Shown here: piece by piece, positions 1 to 8,470 of the stretch
Layout: every line of letters begins with the position of its first letter
How positions within the stretch are numbered: position 1 is the stretch's first letter
Source: Mesorhizobium caraganae
Lineage (GTDB): Bacteria; Pseudomonadota; Alphaproteobacteria; Rhizobiales; Rhizobiaceae
Direction: 5' to 3'
Assembly: GCF_016836705.1 (NCBI RefSeq)
Contig: NZ_JAFCGY010000001.1
Coordinates: 434,001-498,000, forward strand
DNA length: 64,000 bases
Notes under the pieces: model-generated
Database searches by the model: none
What the model saw: only the letters and a program-made list of their open reading frames with translations
What the model was told of the DNA's origin: nothing
Program-made: the position numbers and the translations under genes

Positions 1-981
1 TGCGATGACCAAGGCCTCGGCGTCGCCGACGTCCAAACGAGCGCCACCTGCCACCGCCCGCTCGACGAACAGCTGAGTGGCCGGGAATGTCTGGACGATG
101 GCTGCCGTTAACCCCGGTTCGTCGGGCGGAAACGCAAGCGCATCCAACCGGTAGATATGTTCGCCCTGGACCCGAAGCGCCTCGCGGCTCGTCGCCAGGA
201 TGTAGACCTGTGACGCCGCATCGACGATGCTCGAGGCCAGAGGCGCCACCGCATCCACGAGATGCTCACAGGTATCGAGGATCAAGAGAATCCGCTTGTT
301 GCGCAAGTAAGCGATCAGGTTGGGCGTCGCATCTTCTGTTTGAACCGTCAGCCCAAGCATCGAGGCGACGGCTGTCGTCACCAGACCGGGATCGCCGATC
401 ATTCCCAGATCGACGAACAAGACCGCCCCTGAAAATGCTTCGATCAGGTGATGCCCGACTGCGATCGCGACGGTGGTTTTGCCGACGCCACCGGCGCCAA
501 CGATGGTGACGAACCGCGAGGCATTCAGCTGCACCGACAGCTTGAGAACATCCTCGGCCCGCCCGACCACCCTGCTCAAGCGGTTTGGAAGATTCGCGTG
601 CGGAAACCCAGCGGCAATGAATGGGACTTCGTCGCGTGAGCTGTTTAATCGCGACACCGGCGCAACGAAGCAATAGCCCCGCCCCGGAAGCGTCGTGATG
701 TACCGCGCGCCACCCTTTCCATCGCCCAGCGCCTTGCGCAGTCCGGTCATGTGGAACCGCAGGCTGCCTTCCTCGACGACGATATCCGGCCAAACCCGCG
801 ACATCAGTTCCTTCTTGCTGACGACTTCATTCGGCGCAGCGGTCAGGACCACGAGAATGTCGAGGGCGCGCGAACCCAGCTCTACGGGAGCGCCTTCTCT
901 CGTCAGGAGCCTTTCACCCGCAGCCAAATGGAAAGGGCCAAACGACAATCTGTCTTTGGCCTGTATTCCCGTTGTCGTCAT
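1..981 (-). CDS. Winged-helix ATPase transcriptional regulator, C-terminus beyond window
   Basis: This gene runs leftward off the window; 327 codons are present with no stop. I start it at the ATG complementary to 979-981. Residues about 10-110 form an OmpR/CadC-type winged-helix DNA-binding domain, ending in the typical TLPGRGYCF strand. A P-loop ATPase follows, with Walker A GAGGVGKTT at about 162-170 and a Walker B-like ILLILDTCEH about 50-60 residues further on. This architecture is known from predicted-ATPase regulators that usually have a large C-terminal helical-repeat sensor, which would lie outside the window. It is divergent from the hydrolase cluster beginning at 1204, with about 220 bases between them, so it probably controls that cluster. 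That role is inference. Confidence 0.82.
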   Translation of the reverse strand, partial: MTTTGIQAKDRLSFGPFHLAAGERLLTREGAPVELGSRALDILVVLTAAPNEVVSKKELMSRVWPDIVVEEGSLRFHMTGLRKALGDGKGGARYITTLPGRGYCFVAPVSRLNSSRDEVPFIAAGFPHANLPNRLSRVVGRAEDVLKLSVQLNASRFVTIVGAGGVGKTTVAIAVGHHLIEAFSGAVLFVDLGMIGDPGLVTTAVASMLGLTVQTEDATPNLIAYLRNKRILLILDTCEHLVDAVAPLASSIVDAASQVYILATSREALRVQGEHIYRLDALAFPPDEPGLTAAIVQTFPATQLFVERAVAGGARLDVGDAEALVIA

Positions 982-1203
982 GGCGTCTTCTTTTGGAGCC
1001 GCCTGCACCCAGCGCCGCAGTTTAAGTCAAGGAGCGCTCCTGCACCATAGGGAGTCTCACAGTCTAGGCGCCTCCTATCTGCTCAAAAAAGCGGCAGGCT
1101 GGCAGCGGCTAACACAAGCTCACGACGCATAACGGGCTAATCCCGCCTCCTGGGCGTAGTTCAAGTTACCTTGGATCGCAAACCCATCAACCAGGAGAGA
1201 CCC

Positions 1204-2565
1204 ATGGACACGACCAGAACCTCAGAAGCAATCGACCAGGATCGCCGGCGACTTTTGGGCACTGCGGCGGCCGGCATCGCCGCCGCCGGCGCGGCAAGCC
1301 TGCTCCCGTCGCAATTGGCCGCCGCATCCACGAGCGATGCCATCCGCCCTTTCACTGTCAGTTTTCCGAAGGAGGAGATCAATGAGCTTCGCCGGCGCAT
1401 CGCCGCCACGCGCTGGCCCGAGCGCGAACTCGTCTCCGACGAGGCGTCCCGGCGGATCTGGTCGACCCCAGCAACTGTAGGGCCAACGCAGGGCGTGCAA
1501 CTCGCCACAATGCAGAAGCTCATGCAGTACTGGGGAACGGACTACGATTGGAGCAAGTGCGAGGCGCAGTTGAAGGCGCTGCCGAATTTCGTCACTGAGA
1601 TCGATGGGCTCGACATCCACTTCATCCATGTGAAGTCAAAGCATCAGGGCGCCCTGCCTGTCATCATCACGCACGGCTGGCCCGGTTCGGTCATCGAACT
1701 CTTGAAGATCATCGACCCGTTCACCAATCCCGCTGCACACGGAGGCACGGAGGCGGAGGCGTTCGACGTGGTGATCCCGTCGATGCCGGGTTACGGCTTT
1801 TCCGGCAAGCCCACCGAAACCGGTTGGGATCCGGGGCGCATCGCGCGGGCGTGGATCGTGCTGATGAAACGCCTCGGCTACGACCGCTACGTCGCGCAGG
1901 GCGGCGATTGGGGAGCACTCATCACGGAACAGATGGCCCTGATCGCACCTCCCCAGCTGGTCGCCATCCACACGAATATGCCTGGGACCATTCCGCCGGA
2001 GATCGTGAAGGCGCTGGCCTCCGGCGGTCCGCCCCCCGCTGATCTTGGCCCCGACGAGAAGCGTGCCTACCAGCAGGTAGCGTTCTTCTACAAAAACGGC
2101 CTGGGCTACGCCAACGAGATGGCTCTTCGTCCGCAAACGCTCTACGGGATCGTCGATTCACCGGCCGGCCTGGCGGCGTGGATCCTCGATCACGATGCGG
2201 ACAGTTATGCGCTGATCGCCCGCTCCTTCGATGGAGAGCCGGAGGGCCTTACCCGCGACGACATCCTCGACAACATCACGTTCTACTGGCTGACGAACAC
2301 GGCGATCTCGTCGGCACGTCTCTATTGGGAACATACGCAAACGGCGAAGGCCGGCTTCTTCGACGCCAAGGGCATCACCATTCCCGTCGGTGCGACTGCG
2401 AATCCCAGCGAAATCTACACCGCACCGAAGAGTTGGACCGAACGCGCGTTCCCGAAGCTTCTGCACTATGGCCGCACGGACAAGGGCTGCCATTTCGCCG
2501 CCTGGGAACAGCCGAAGAGCTTCACCGAAGAGGTGCGCGCAACATTCAAGACGTTGCAGACATGA
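1204..2565 (+). CDS. Epoxide hydrolase, Tat-exported, EHN-domain family
   Basis: A 453-residue alpha/beta hydrolase of the epoxide hydrolase type, expected to open epoxides to diols through an aspartyl ester. The N-terminus carries a Tat-type signal (DQDRRRLLGTAAAG, then a hydrophobic stretch ending LAAAS). The EHN cap domain follows, then the oxyanion motif HGWPG at about 157, nucleophile motif GGDWG with Asp about 235, and the base histidine in GCHFAAWEQP at about 430. I chose the ATG at 1204 because an AGGAG lies just upstream; an in-frame ATG at 1171 has none. It is the first gene of a same-strand cluster with a DUF6130 gene and a second epoxide hydrolase. The natural substrate is not evident. 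Confidence 0.9.
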   Translation: MDTTRTSEAIDQDRRRLLGTAAAGIAAAGAASLLPSQLAAASTSDAIRPFTVSFPKEEINELRRRIAATRWPERELVSDEASRRIWSTPATVGPTQGVQLATMQKLMQYWGTDYDWSKCEAQLKALPNFVTEIDGLDIHFIHVKSKHQGALPVIITHGWPGSVIELLKIIDPFTNPAAHGGTEAEAFDVVIPSMPGYGFSGKPTETGWDPGRIARAWIVLMKRLGYDRYVAQGGDWGALITEQMALIAPPQLVAIHTNMPGTIPPEIVKALASGGPPPADLGPDEKRAYQQVAFFYKNGLGYANEMALRPQTLYGIVDSPAGLAAWILDHDADSYALIARSFDGEPEGLTRDDILDNITFYWLTNTAISSARLYWEHTQTAKAGFFDAKGITIPVGATANPSEIYTAPKSWTERAFPKLLHYGRTDKGCHFAAWEQPKSFTEEVRATFKTLQT

Positions 2566-2652
2566 CGTGTTGCCGGGGGATGGCGCGCCGGACGCGCGTC
2601 ATCTTCCGCCCAGCGATAGCTGCGTAGCGAACCTCCGAAGGGAGCGACTGCA

Positions 2653-3081
2653 ATGAACCCCCTCATCAAGACGCTCGCCGCATTCGCGGCTTGCACCGTG
2701 CTCGCCACGGGCGCTTTTGCCCAGAGCACCGTCGTTCCCATCGACAACGAGCCCGCACCCAAGCTGATCGTAGAGCCGCCGCTTCCGGGTCCGCTGGCCG
2801 GCGGCGTCGTGTTCATCCCGTACCGGGTGGAGAACTTGCGCATCCTTCCTGTGGGCGGGGCGGCCGCGCGCAACGTATCTCCGCGGGTCGGGCATCTGCA
2901 TGTCACCATCGACGACCTGCCTTGGGCGTGGGCGGACTACGGTCAGAGCAACACCATCATCCTGGTCGGCATGCCAAGCGGCCAGCACAAGGTGCTGATC
3001 GAGGTGGTGGATCCCGAAGGCAAAGTCTTCACCAAACAAACGGTGACGTTCCACACTCCGGACAAGAAGGTGCAGCTATGA
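2653..3081 (+). CDS. Secreted DUF6130-type protein
   Basis: A 142-residue protein with a Sec signal peptide (hydrophobic core LIKTLAAFAACTVLATG, likely cleavage after AFAQ). The mature part resembles the small DUF6130 proteins: VGHLHVTIDDLPWAWAD followed by a beta-rich segment ending in TVTFHTPDKK. No function is established for this family as far as I know. Its stop overlaps the start of the next epoxide hydrolase (ATGA), so the two are translationally coupled. It lies between two related epoxide hydrolases, suggesting a periplasmic accessory role, which is inference. The family name is from memory of the motif. Confidence 0.75.
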   Translation: MNPLIKTLAAFAACTVLATGAFAQSTVVPIDNEPAPKLIVEPPLPGPLAGGVVFIPYRVENLRILPVGGAAARNVSPRVGHLHVTIDDLPWAWADYGQSNTIILVGMPSGQHKVLIEVVDPEGKVFTKQTVTFHTPDKKVQL

Positions 3082-4358
3082 GGCTCGACCAACTGGCGGC
3101 CGTGCTGGCATTCGGGCTTTGCATCCTTTCCGCGCCCGCCTCCGCCAACCCGGTTGAGGATCGCTCGATCCGGCCCTTCAAAGTCTCTGTGCCGCAAGCG
3201 CCGCTCGATGATCTTCGCAGTCGCATTGCGCGGACACGGTGGCCCGACCGGGAGACGGTCGATGACCAGTCGCAGGGCATACAGCTCGCGAAGATCAGGC
3301 CGCTCGTCGAGTATTGGGGCACGGCCTACGACTGGCGGACAGCGGAAGCGAAGCTGAATTCCCTGCCTCAGTTCATGACCACGATCGACGGCGTGGACAT
3401 TTACTTCATCCACGTTCGCTCGAAACATCCCCATGCCCTGCCGCTGATCATGACGCATGGCTGGCCTGGCTCGGTGCTGGAACTGCTCAAAACGGTCGGC
3501 CCGCTCACCGATCCCACGGCGCATGGCGGCAGCCCTGAGGACGCGTTCGACCTCGTACTGCCTTCGTTGCCGGGTTTCGGCTTCTCCGGCAAACCCACAG
3601 ATACCGGCTGGGATACAGACCGCATTGCACGAGCCTGGGCAGAGCTGATGAAGCGCCTTGGCTATACAGAGTATGTCGCGCAGGGCGGCGACTGGGGCTC
3701 TCCCGTTTCGAATGCAATGGGACGTCTGGCCCCGGCAGGCCTGCTCGGCATTCATGTCAACCTGCCGGCTGTCGTACCCCCAGAGATTGCAGCGGTGCTC
3801 GCCGCCGGCGGACCGGCGCCGGCGAGGCTCATGGACAAGGAGCGCGCGGCGTTCGATGCGCTCAGCATGGCGGCCAAGATGGGGAACAGATCCTACGCCA
3901 CGATGATGGGCACCCGGCCCCAGACGATCGGTTACGCCATCAATGACTCCCCCGCAGGGCTGGCCGCTTGGATGCTCGGGCATCCGGGCTTTTCGGGCTG
4001 GACCTACGACAAAAGCGACCCTGAAAAGTCGCCGGACGAGGTGCTGGACGACATAACTCTGTACTGGCTGACGAACACCGCCACCTCGTCCGGGCGCATT
4101 TACTGGGAGTACGGCGGCGGGCGCAGTCCCGTTTTTGCCGACCCGGAGAAGACCAACGAAATCTCGGTGCCGGTCGCCATCACGGTCTTTCCGGGGGAAG
4201 GCTATCAGGCCCCCGAGACGTGGGCCCGGCGCGCCTATCCCAACCTGATCTACTTCCATGAGGTCGACAAAGGCGGCCACTTCGCCGCGTGGGAGCAGCC
4301 GGAACTCTTCTCCGCCGAGTTGCGCGCTGCCTTCAGGCCGCTGCGGCAAACCAAATAA
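3078..4358 (+). CDS. Second epoxide hydrolase, Sec-exported, EHN-domain family
   Basis: A 426-residue epoxide hydrolase closely related along its length to the one at 1204, with the same EHN domain and catalytic layout: HGWPG at about 127, nucleophile Asp about 205 in GGDWGS, and base His about 401 in GGHFAAWEQP. Unlike the first copy, its N-terminus is a plain Sec signal (LAAVLAFGLCILSAPASA) with no twin arginines. The start ATG overlaps the preceding TGA. The pair probably arose by duplication and then acquired different export routes. Both are expected in the periplasm. Confidence 0.9.
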   Translation: MRLDQLAAVLAFGLCILSAPASANPVEDRSIRPFKVSVPQAPLDDLRSRIARTRWPDRETVDDQSQGIQLAKIRPLVEYWGTAYDWRTAEAKLNSLPQFMTTIDGVDIYFIHVRSKHPHALPLIMTHGWPGSVLELLKTVGPLTDPTAHGGSPEDAFDLVLPSLPGFGFSGKPTDTGWDTDRIARAWAELMKRLGYTEYVAQGGDWGSPVSNAMGRLAPAGLLGIHVNLPAVVPPEIAAVLAAGGPAPARLMDKERAAFDALSMAAKMGNRSYATMMGTRPQTIGYAINDSPAGLAAWMLGHPGFSGWTYDKSDPEKSPDEVLDDITLYWLTNTATSSGRIYWEYGGGRSPVFADPEKTNEISVPVAITVFPGEGYQAPETWARRAYPNLIYFHEVDKGGHFAAWEQPELFSAELRAAFRPLRQTK

Positions 4359-4383
4359 CGACCTCACTAGAAAGGAACGACAA

Positions 4384-5058
4384 ATGTCTCAAACCATGAA
4401 AACGCCCCGTGACGAAAATCGCGAAACTGCGACGGGGACCCTCAAAAAGCAGGCGCTCGACATGAAGCTCGAGGTCGTGGTCATCCCCGTCTCGGACGTC
4501 GATCGCGCCATGAGCTTTTATAGCGGCCTGGGTTGGCGGCTCGACGGCGATTTCGTCGTCGGCGATACGTTCCGGGGTGTGCAGTTCACACCTCCCGGCT
4601 CGCCCGCCTCGATACACTTCGGCACCGGGATCACGAAGTCGGCGCCCGGCTCGGCAAGCGGACTTTATCTTGTCGTTTCGGACATTGAATCGGCTCGCGC
4701 CGAGCTTATCGGCCGCGGCGTCGAGGTCAGCGAGGCGTTTCATCGCGAAGGCCCCGGCAAGCCAACGGTGAAAGGCCGCGATCCCGAGCGACGGAGCTAC
4801 TCTTCATTCGCTACGTTCAAAGATCCGGACGGCAACGAATGGTTGCTTCAGGAAATCACCACCCGCTTTCCCGGTCGCATCGACTCCGGCACCACGACCT
4901 ACGCTTCCGGAGCGGATCTTGCTGCCGCGCTGCGACGCGCGTCGGAGGCCCACGGCGAGCACGAGAAGCGCAACGGCGGCCAGCGCGATGAGAACTGGCC
5001 GGACTGGTACGCGGAATACATGGTGGCTGAGCAGGCCGGCAAAGAGCTTCCGCTTTGA
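4384..5058 (+). CDS. VOC-superfamily (glyoxalase/dioxygenase-like) protein
   Basis: A 224-residue protein. After about 20 polar residues it contains one VOC module: LEVVVIPVSDVDRAMSFYSG opens the first beta-alpha-beta unit and FKDPDGNEWLLQEI closes the fold. The C-terminal 60 residues are charged (HGEHEKRNGGQRDENWPDWY) and not part of the VOC core. VOC enzymes bind a metal and act on small organic molecules such as methylglyoxal or catechols; the exact reaction cannot be read here. The start at 4384 is preceded by AAAGGAA; an upstream in-frame ATG at 4258 lies inside the previous gene and is rejected. It sits 25 bases after the second epoxide hydrolase, probably the same operon. Confidence 0.85.
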   Translation: MSQTMKTPRDENRETATGTLKKQALDMKLEVVVIPVSDVDRAMSFYSGLGWRLDGDFVVGDTFRGVQFTPPGSPASIHFGTGITKSAPGSASGLYLVVSDIESARAELIGRGVEVSEAFHREGPGKPTVKGRDPERRSYSSFATFKDPDGNEWLLQEITTRFPGRIDSGTTTYASGADLAAALRRASEAHGEHEKRNGGQRDENWPDWYAEYMVAEQAGKELPL

Positions 5059-5130
5059 AGGATTCAGCGCGCAGCGCGCCGCCGAACTGTCTGCGCGGCG
5101 ATATCGATCGAAACTGAAAAGGCGTCGTCG

Positions 5131-6215
5131 ATGAAAGCAACCAAGCTGCTCGTCGCTGTGGCGCTCGCAATGGCAATCGGGGCTCCGATTACCAGTTTTC
5201 TGGGAGACACGAATGTGGCTCAGCCGATAGCCTCCGCACCGATGAGGGTTCCGTTTCTTCATGGACTTTCCTTCGACCAGTTTGAGGGGCAATCCGAGCT
5301 TGCTTCGCTTGGCGTGGCGAACGAGTGGATAAATTCGCCGCCGCTGACGGCGTCGGCTTTGCATGGCAAGGTCGTCCTCATCGATTTCTGGACCTACACC
5401 TGCATCAACTGGCTACGCACGCTTCCCTACGTTCAGACCTGGGACGAGAAATACCGGAAGCATGGTTTGGTGGTGATCGGAATCCACGCGCCGGAGTTCG
5501 CGTTCGAAAAAGACCTGAACAACGTGCACCGGGCGGTGAAAGAGCTGGGGATCGATTACCCGATCGCCGTCGACAACGACCATCTCATATGGCGGGCTTT
5601 CAACAACCAGTACTGGCCGGCACTCTATTTCGTCGATTCGCGGGGACGCGTTCGGTATCACCACTTTGGCGAGGGCTCATACCAGCAGTCGGAAATGGTC
5701 ATCCAGGAATTGCTGACTGAGGCTGGCGCCAGCGGATTCGACCGTGAGCCTGTGTCGGTGGATGCCCGCGGCATCGAAGCCGCGGCCGATTGGGAGAGCC
5801 TCAAGTCTCCGGAAAATTATCTCGGCTACGAACGCACCCAGAATTTTGCCTCCGGCGGTGAAGCGGTCTTGGACGCGCCGCACATCTACGACGTGCCGGC
5901 GCGATTACACCTGAATGAGTGGGGGCTGTCTGGCAGCTGGACGGTAAGGAAAGAGACCGCCGTACTGAACAAGTCCGATGGCGGCATCGCGTACCGTTTT
6001 CACGCGCGCGACCTTCATCTGGTCATGGGTCCGGCAGCGCCGGGAACGTCTGTGAGATTTCGCGTGCTGATCGACGGACAGCCGCCAGGCACGGCTCACG
6101 GCATCGACGCCAATGAAAAGGGCGAAGGCGACAATCGAAACCCATCGTCGATCGGCAGTTCGAGATCGAGTTTCTCGACTCAGGCGTGGAGGTCTTTGCA
6201 TTCACGTTCGGCTGA
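5131..6215 (+). pseudogene. DipZ-like thioredoxin-fold protein, frameshifted near its C-terminus
   Basis: The protein opens with a signal/anchor (VALAMAIGAPI), followed by a TlpA/DipZ-type thioredoxin fold (VVLIDFWTYTCINW at about 81-94) and a C-terminal beta-sandwich typical of DipZ. The usual CxxC active site reads TCINW, so the second cysteine is missing (Cys 91 present, Trp 94). Near 6127-6145 the frame breaks. The expected C-terminus (IVDRQFEIEFLDSGVEVFAF) continues in another frame and stops at 6213-6215, and about 15 family residues before it appear deleted. In the original frame there is no stop, so translation would run into the hydrolase at 6244. It may be an inactivated gene or a fusion. 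Confidence 0.75.
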
Positions 6216-6243
6216 TCGCACGCGCAAGGATAGAGGTTCCCAA

Positions 6244-7278
6244 ATGCATTCGCTCAATATCCCAGATGAGATCGACCAAGATCGCCGTCGGTTCTTTGGC
6301 GCCGCCGCGATGGCTGTCGCCGCCACTCAGTTCGGCCTGATCGGCCCGGCGCAGGCGCAACAGACGACTGGAGAGCCTGCGGCGTCCTTTGGGCCCTTGA
6401 AGCGGATCGAGGCCGGCGTGCTGAGCGTCGGCTATGCGGAACTTGGACCGACCGACGGCCCGCCCGTCATCCTGCTACATGGCTGGCCATATGACATCCA
6501 CACCTATGCCGATGTCGCCCCTCTGCTGGCAGCGAAAGGCCACCGCGTGATTGTTCCCTACCTGCGCGGATACGGCACGACCCGATTCCTGTCGGATGAC
6601 ACGATGCGCAACGGTCAGCAGTCTGCGATTGCCGCGGACATTGTCGCCCTGATGAACGCACTGGGCATCGAAAAGGCGACGATTGGCGGCTGCGACTGGG
6701 GCGCCCGCACCGCGAACATCATTGCCGCACTATGGCCTGAACGCTGCAAGGCGATGGTCTCGGTGAGCGGCTACCTTATCGGCAACCAGCAAGTCGGCAA
6801 GCTGCCGCTGCCACCCAAGGCCGAGCTGCAATGGTGGTATCAATATTACTTCGCCACCGATCGCGGCCGCGCCGGCTACGAGAAATACACACGGGATTTC
6901 GCCAGGCTGATCTGGCAACTCGCGTCGCCGCAGTGGAATTTCGACGATGCCACATTCGAGCGCAGCGCCGCAGCCTTCGACAATCCCGATCACGTGGCCA
7001 TTGTGGTTCACAATTATCGCTGGCGGCTCGGACTAGCCGCCGGCGAGCAGCAATACGACACGTTCGAGAAGCGACTCGCGCAGGCACCGGTCATCGGCGT
7101 GCCGACGATCACCCTCGAAGGCGACGCCAATGGCGCGCCGCATCCGGACGCCAGCGTGTATGCCGCCATGTTCCCGGCCAGATACGCGCATCGGGTCGTC
7201 ACCGGCGGCATCGGGCACAACCTGCCCCAGGAAGCGCCGCAGGCCTTTGCCGATGCCGTTGTCGAAGTCGACGCCTGA
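6244..7278 (+). CDS. Tat-exported alpha/beta hydrolase, epoxide hydrolase/dehalogenase-like
   Basis: A 344-residue alpha/beta hydrolase. It has its own start at 6244 with AAGGATAGAGG just upstream, although the frame is open back to 5131 because of the frameshift in the preceding gene. The N-terminus is a Tat signal (DQDRRRFFGAAAMAVAA, ending AQAQ) strikingly like the leader of the epoxide hydrolase at 1204. Catalytic signatures are HGWPYD for the oxyanion hole, an aspartate nucleophile in GGCDWGAR (about 151), and base His about 325 in GGIGHNLP. Asp rather than Ser favours epoxide or haloalkane hydrolysis. It is likely co-transcribed with its neighbours and acts in the periplasm. Confidence 0.87.
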   Translation: MHSLNIPDEIDQDRRRFFGAAAMAVAATQFGLIGPAQAQQTTGEPAASFGPLKRIEAGVLSVGYAELGPTDGPPVILLHGWPYDIHTYADVAPLLAAKGHRVIVPYLRGYGTTRFLSDDTMRNGQQSAIAADIVALMNALGIEKATIGGCDWGARTANIIAALWPERCKAMVSVSGYLIGNQQVGKLPLPPKAELQWWYQYYFATDRGRAGYEKYTRDFARLIWQLASPQWNFDDATFERSAAAFDNPDHVAIVVHNYRWRLGLAAGEQQYDTFEKRLAQAPVIGVPTITLEGDANGAPHPDASVYAAMFPARYAHRVVTGGIGHNLPQEAPQAFADAVVEVDA

Positions 7279-7328
7279 TCGAGTTCGCGGCAACCGCCCA
7301 AGCGGCGGTTACCGCTACCAGCAAAAGA

Positions 7329-7754
7329 ATGCCCATGAGCCACATTCCAAGGGTTGTCTATACGGCAAGGACCGCAACCACGGGCAGCCGCGAAAATGGC
7401 GCCTCGCGCAGTTCCGACGGCCTTCTGGACATCTGGCTATCGACGCCTGGATCGGCGCGCATCGGCACCAATCCGGAGCAGTTGCTCGCGGCCGGCTGGT
7501 CGGCCAGCTTCGCAAGCGCAATCGCATCTGCGGCCCACGAACGAAAAATCGCGCTGCCTGCAGGGATGAGCATCGAGGCCGAGGTGAATCTGAACTACGG
7601 AGAAAACGGCCACTTTCTTAGCGTCCAACTGGATATTGCTGTGCCGAGTCTGGAGCGCGATGTGGTACAAATTCTGGTGGATGAAGCGCGCGAGATTTGT
7701 CCTTACTCCAAAGCGACACGGGGCAACATCGATGTCATAATGAGGATCGTCTGA
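7329..7754 (+). CDS. OsmC/Ohr-family protein lacking the peroxidatic cysteine
   Basis: A 141-residue protein that follows the organic hydroperoxide resistance (Ohr) family from end to end: VVYTARTATTGSRENG at the start, SSDGLLDIWLSTPG, GTNPEQLLAAG, and the C-terminal ICPYSKATRGNIDV. Ohr proteins reduce organic peroxides using two cysteines, near positions 60 and 124. Here Cys 124 is kept, but position 60 is serine (AAGWSASFASA instead of the usual AAGYSACFIGA). The loop after STP is also shortened. It may therefore not be a peroxidase of the normal type. Start ATG 7329 or 7335; the frame is the same. It lies 50 bases after the hydrolase. Confidence 0.88.
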   Translation: MPMSHIPRVVYTARTATTGSRENGASRSSDGLLDIWLSTPGSARIGTNPEQLLAAGWSASFASAIASAAHERKIALPAGMSIEAEVNLNYGENGHFLSVQLDIAVPSLERDVVQILVDEAREICPYSKATRGNIDVIMRIV

Positions 7755-7848
7755 TTTGACCTACATCGCTCTTCGGCGTTGAAGCTTTTGGCACCTCGCT
7801 CCCAGTCTGTTCGGGGGTCAGATCATGATCATGCCCACATCGACGTGA

Positions 7849-8060
7849 ATGTCCGCTTTCGCCCAGCGAGCGAGGATATCCAAGCTCAGCATCTATCGGC
7901 ACTTCGAGAACAAGGAGGCGCTGTTCAGTGCGGCCATCGCGGCCCACTGCCATCTCTCTCGATCTGGTGATGTCGCTGGTCCGTCTTGCCTCGGCGTATC
8001 CCGAAACCTGCGAGGCGCAGCCTTCGATTGGCGCATCTTGCGCGGTGGCCGCATGACCAG
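7849..8060 (+). pseudogene. TetR-family regulator remnant
   Basis: Translation around 7870-7950 gives SKLSIYRHFENKEALFSAAI, the recognition helix and helix 4 of a TetR DNA-binding domain. About 10 bases later a second frame gives SLDLVMSLVRLASAYPETCE, also TetR-like. The two are in different frames and the first helices are missing, so this is a broken gene. Its end merges with the repeat beginning at 8015. Confidence 0.6.
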
Positions 8061-8173
8061 GGCGAGGCGGCAAGCTACGCGCCCAATGCGGCGCATCTCG
8101 TCGCGACTGTGGCGCGCGCGTGGAGCGCCCGGCTGCTGCCGGCAGCGCTGCTGATGGGGCTTGCCGCAGGTTC
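8015..8173 (+). repeat. Dispersed repeat copy A, autotransporter N-terminal region
   Basis: This 159-base stretch matches 12552-12717 almost base for base by eye, apart from a 7-base deletion after the shared ATGAC and a few substitutions. In the other copy it encodes the start and signal peptide of an autotransporter (MTKWKGEAASYAPNAA, then LLPVALLMGLAAG). The deletion shifts the frame here, so this copy is not coding. Confidence 0.85.
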
Positions 8174-8240
8174 AGGACTGCTGGCGCAGCAGACATGTTC
8201 GGCATGTGGCGAAATCGTGGCTCAGAAGCGACACTATAAA

Positions 8241-8364
8241 AAAATTAAGGCGCTCTCAACAATATTGCGGATTAGTGCTCAACATCTAGGATGTTTCCCA
8301 AGTAAGAGTTCTGAGTCGCGCGGGGATGAATTGGCACATTAGTCATCCGTAATACTTGGTGGGG
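8241..8364 (+). repeat. Dispersed leader repeat, copy A
   Basis: This stretch is similar to 12324-12443. Both begin AAAATTAAGGCGCTCTCAAC and end with a CCGTAATAC string, with scattered substitutions between. In both places it precedes the N-terminal segment of the same autotransporter-like gene, so it looks like a shared upstream regulatory leader carried along in duplications. Confidence 0.75.
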
Positions 8365-8399
8365 AACAAATGCCGACAAGCTTGCAGGTCACCACCGCC

Positions 8400-8470
8400 T
8401 TTCATTGGTGCATGTTGCGCGGCGGCCGCATGACGAAGTGGAAGGGCGAGGTGGCGAGCTATGCGCCGCG
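8400..8470 (+). repeat. Third partial copy of the autotransporter start region
   Basis: About 70 bases match the start of the repeat at 12564-12635 (GCGCGGCGGCCGCATGACGA, then AGTGGAAGGGCGAG). The reading MTKWKGEVASYAP ends in a stop at once. Together with the leader at 8241 it is the 5-prime stub of a deleted gene. Confidence 0.7.
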
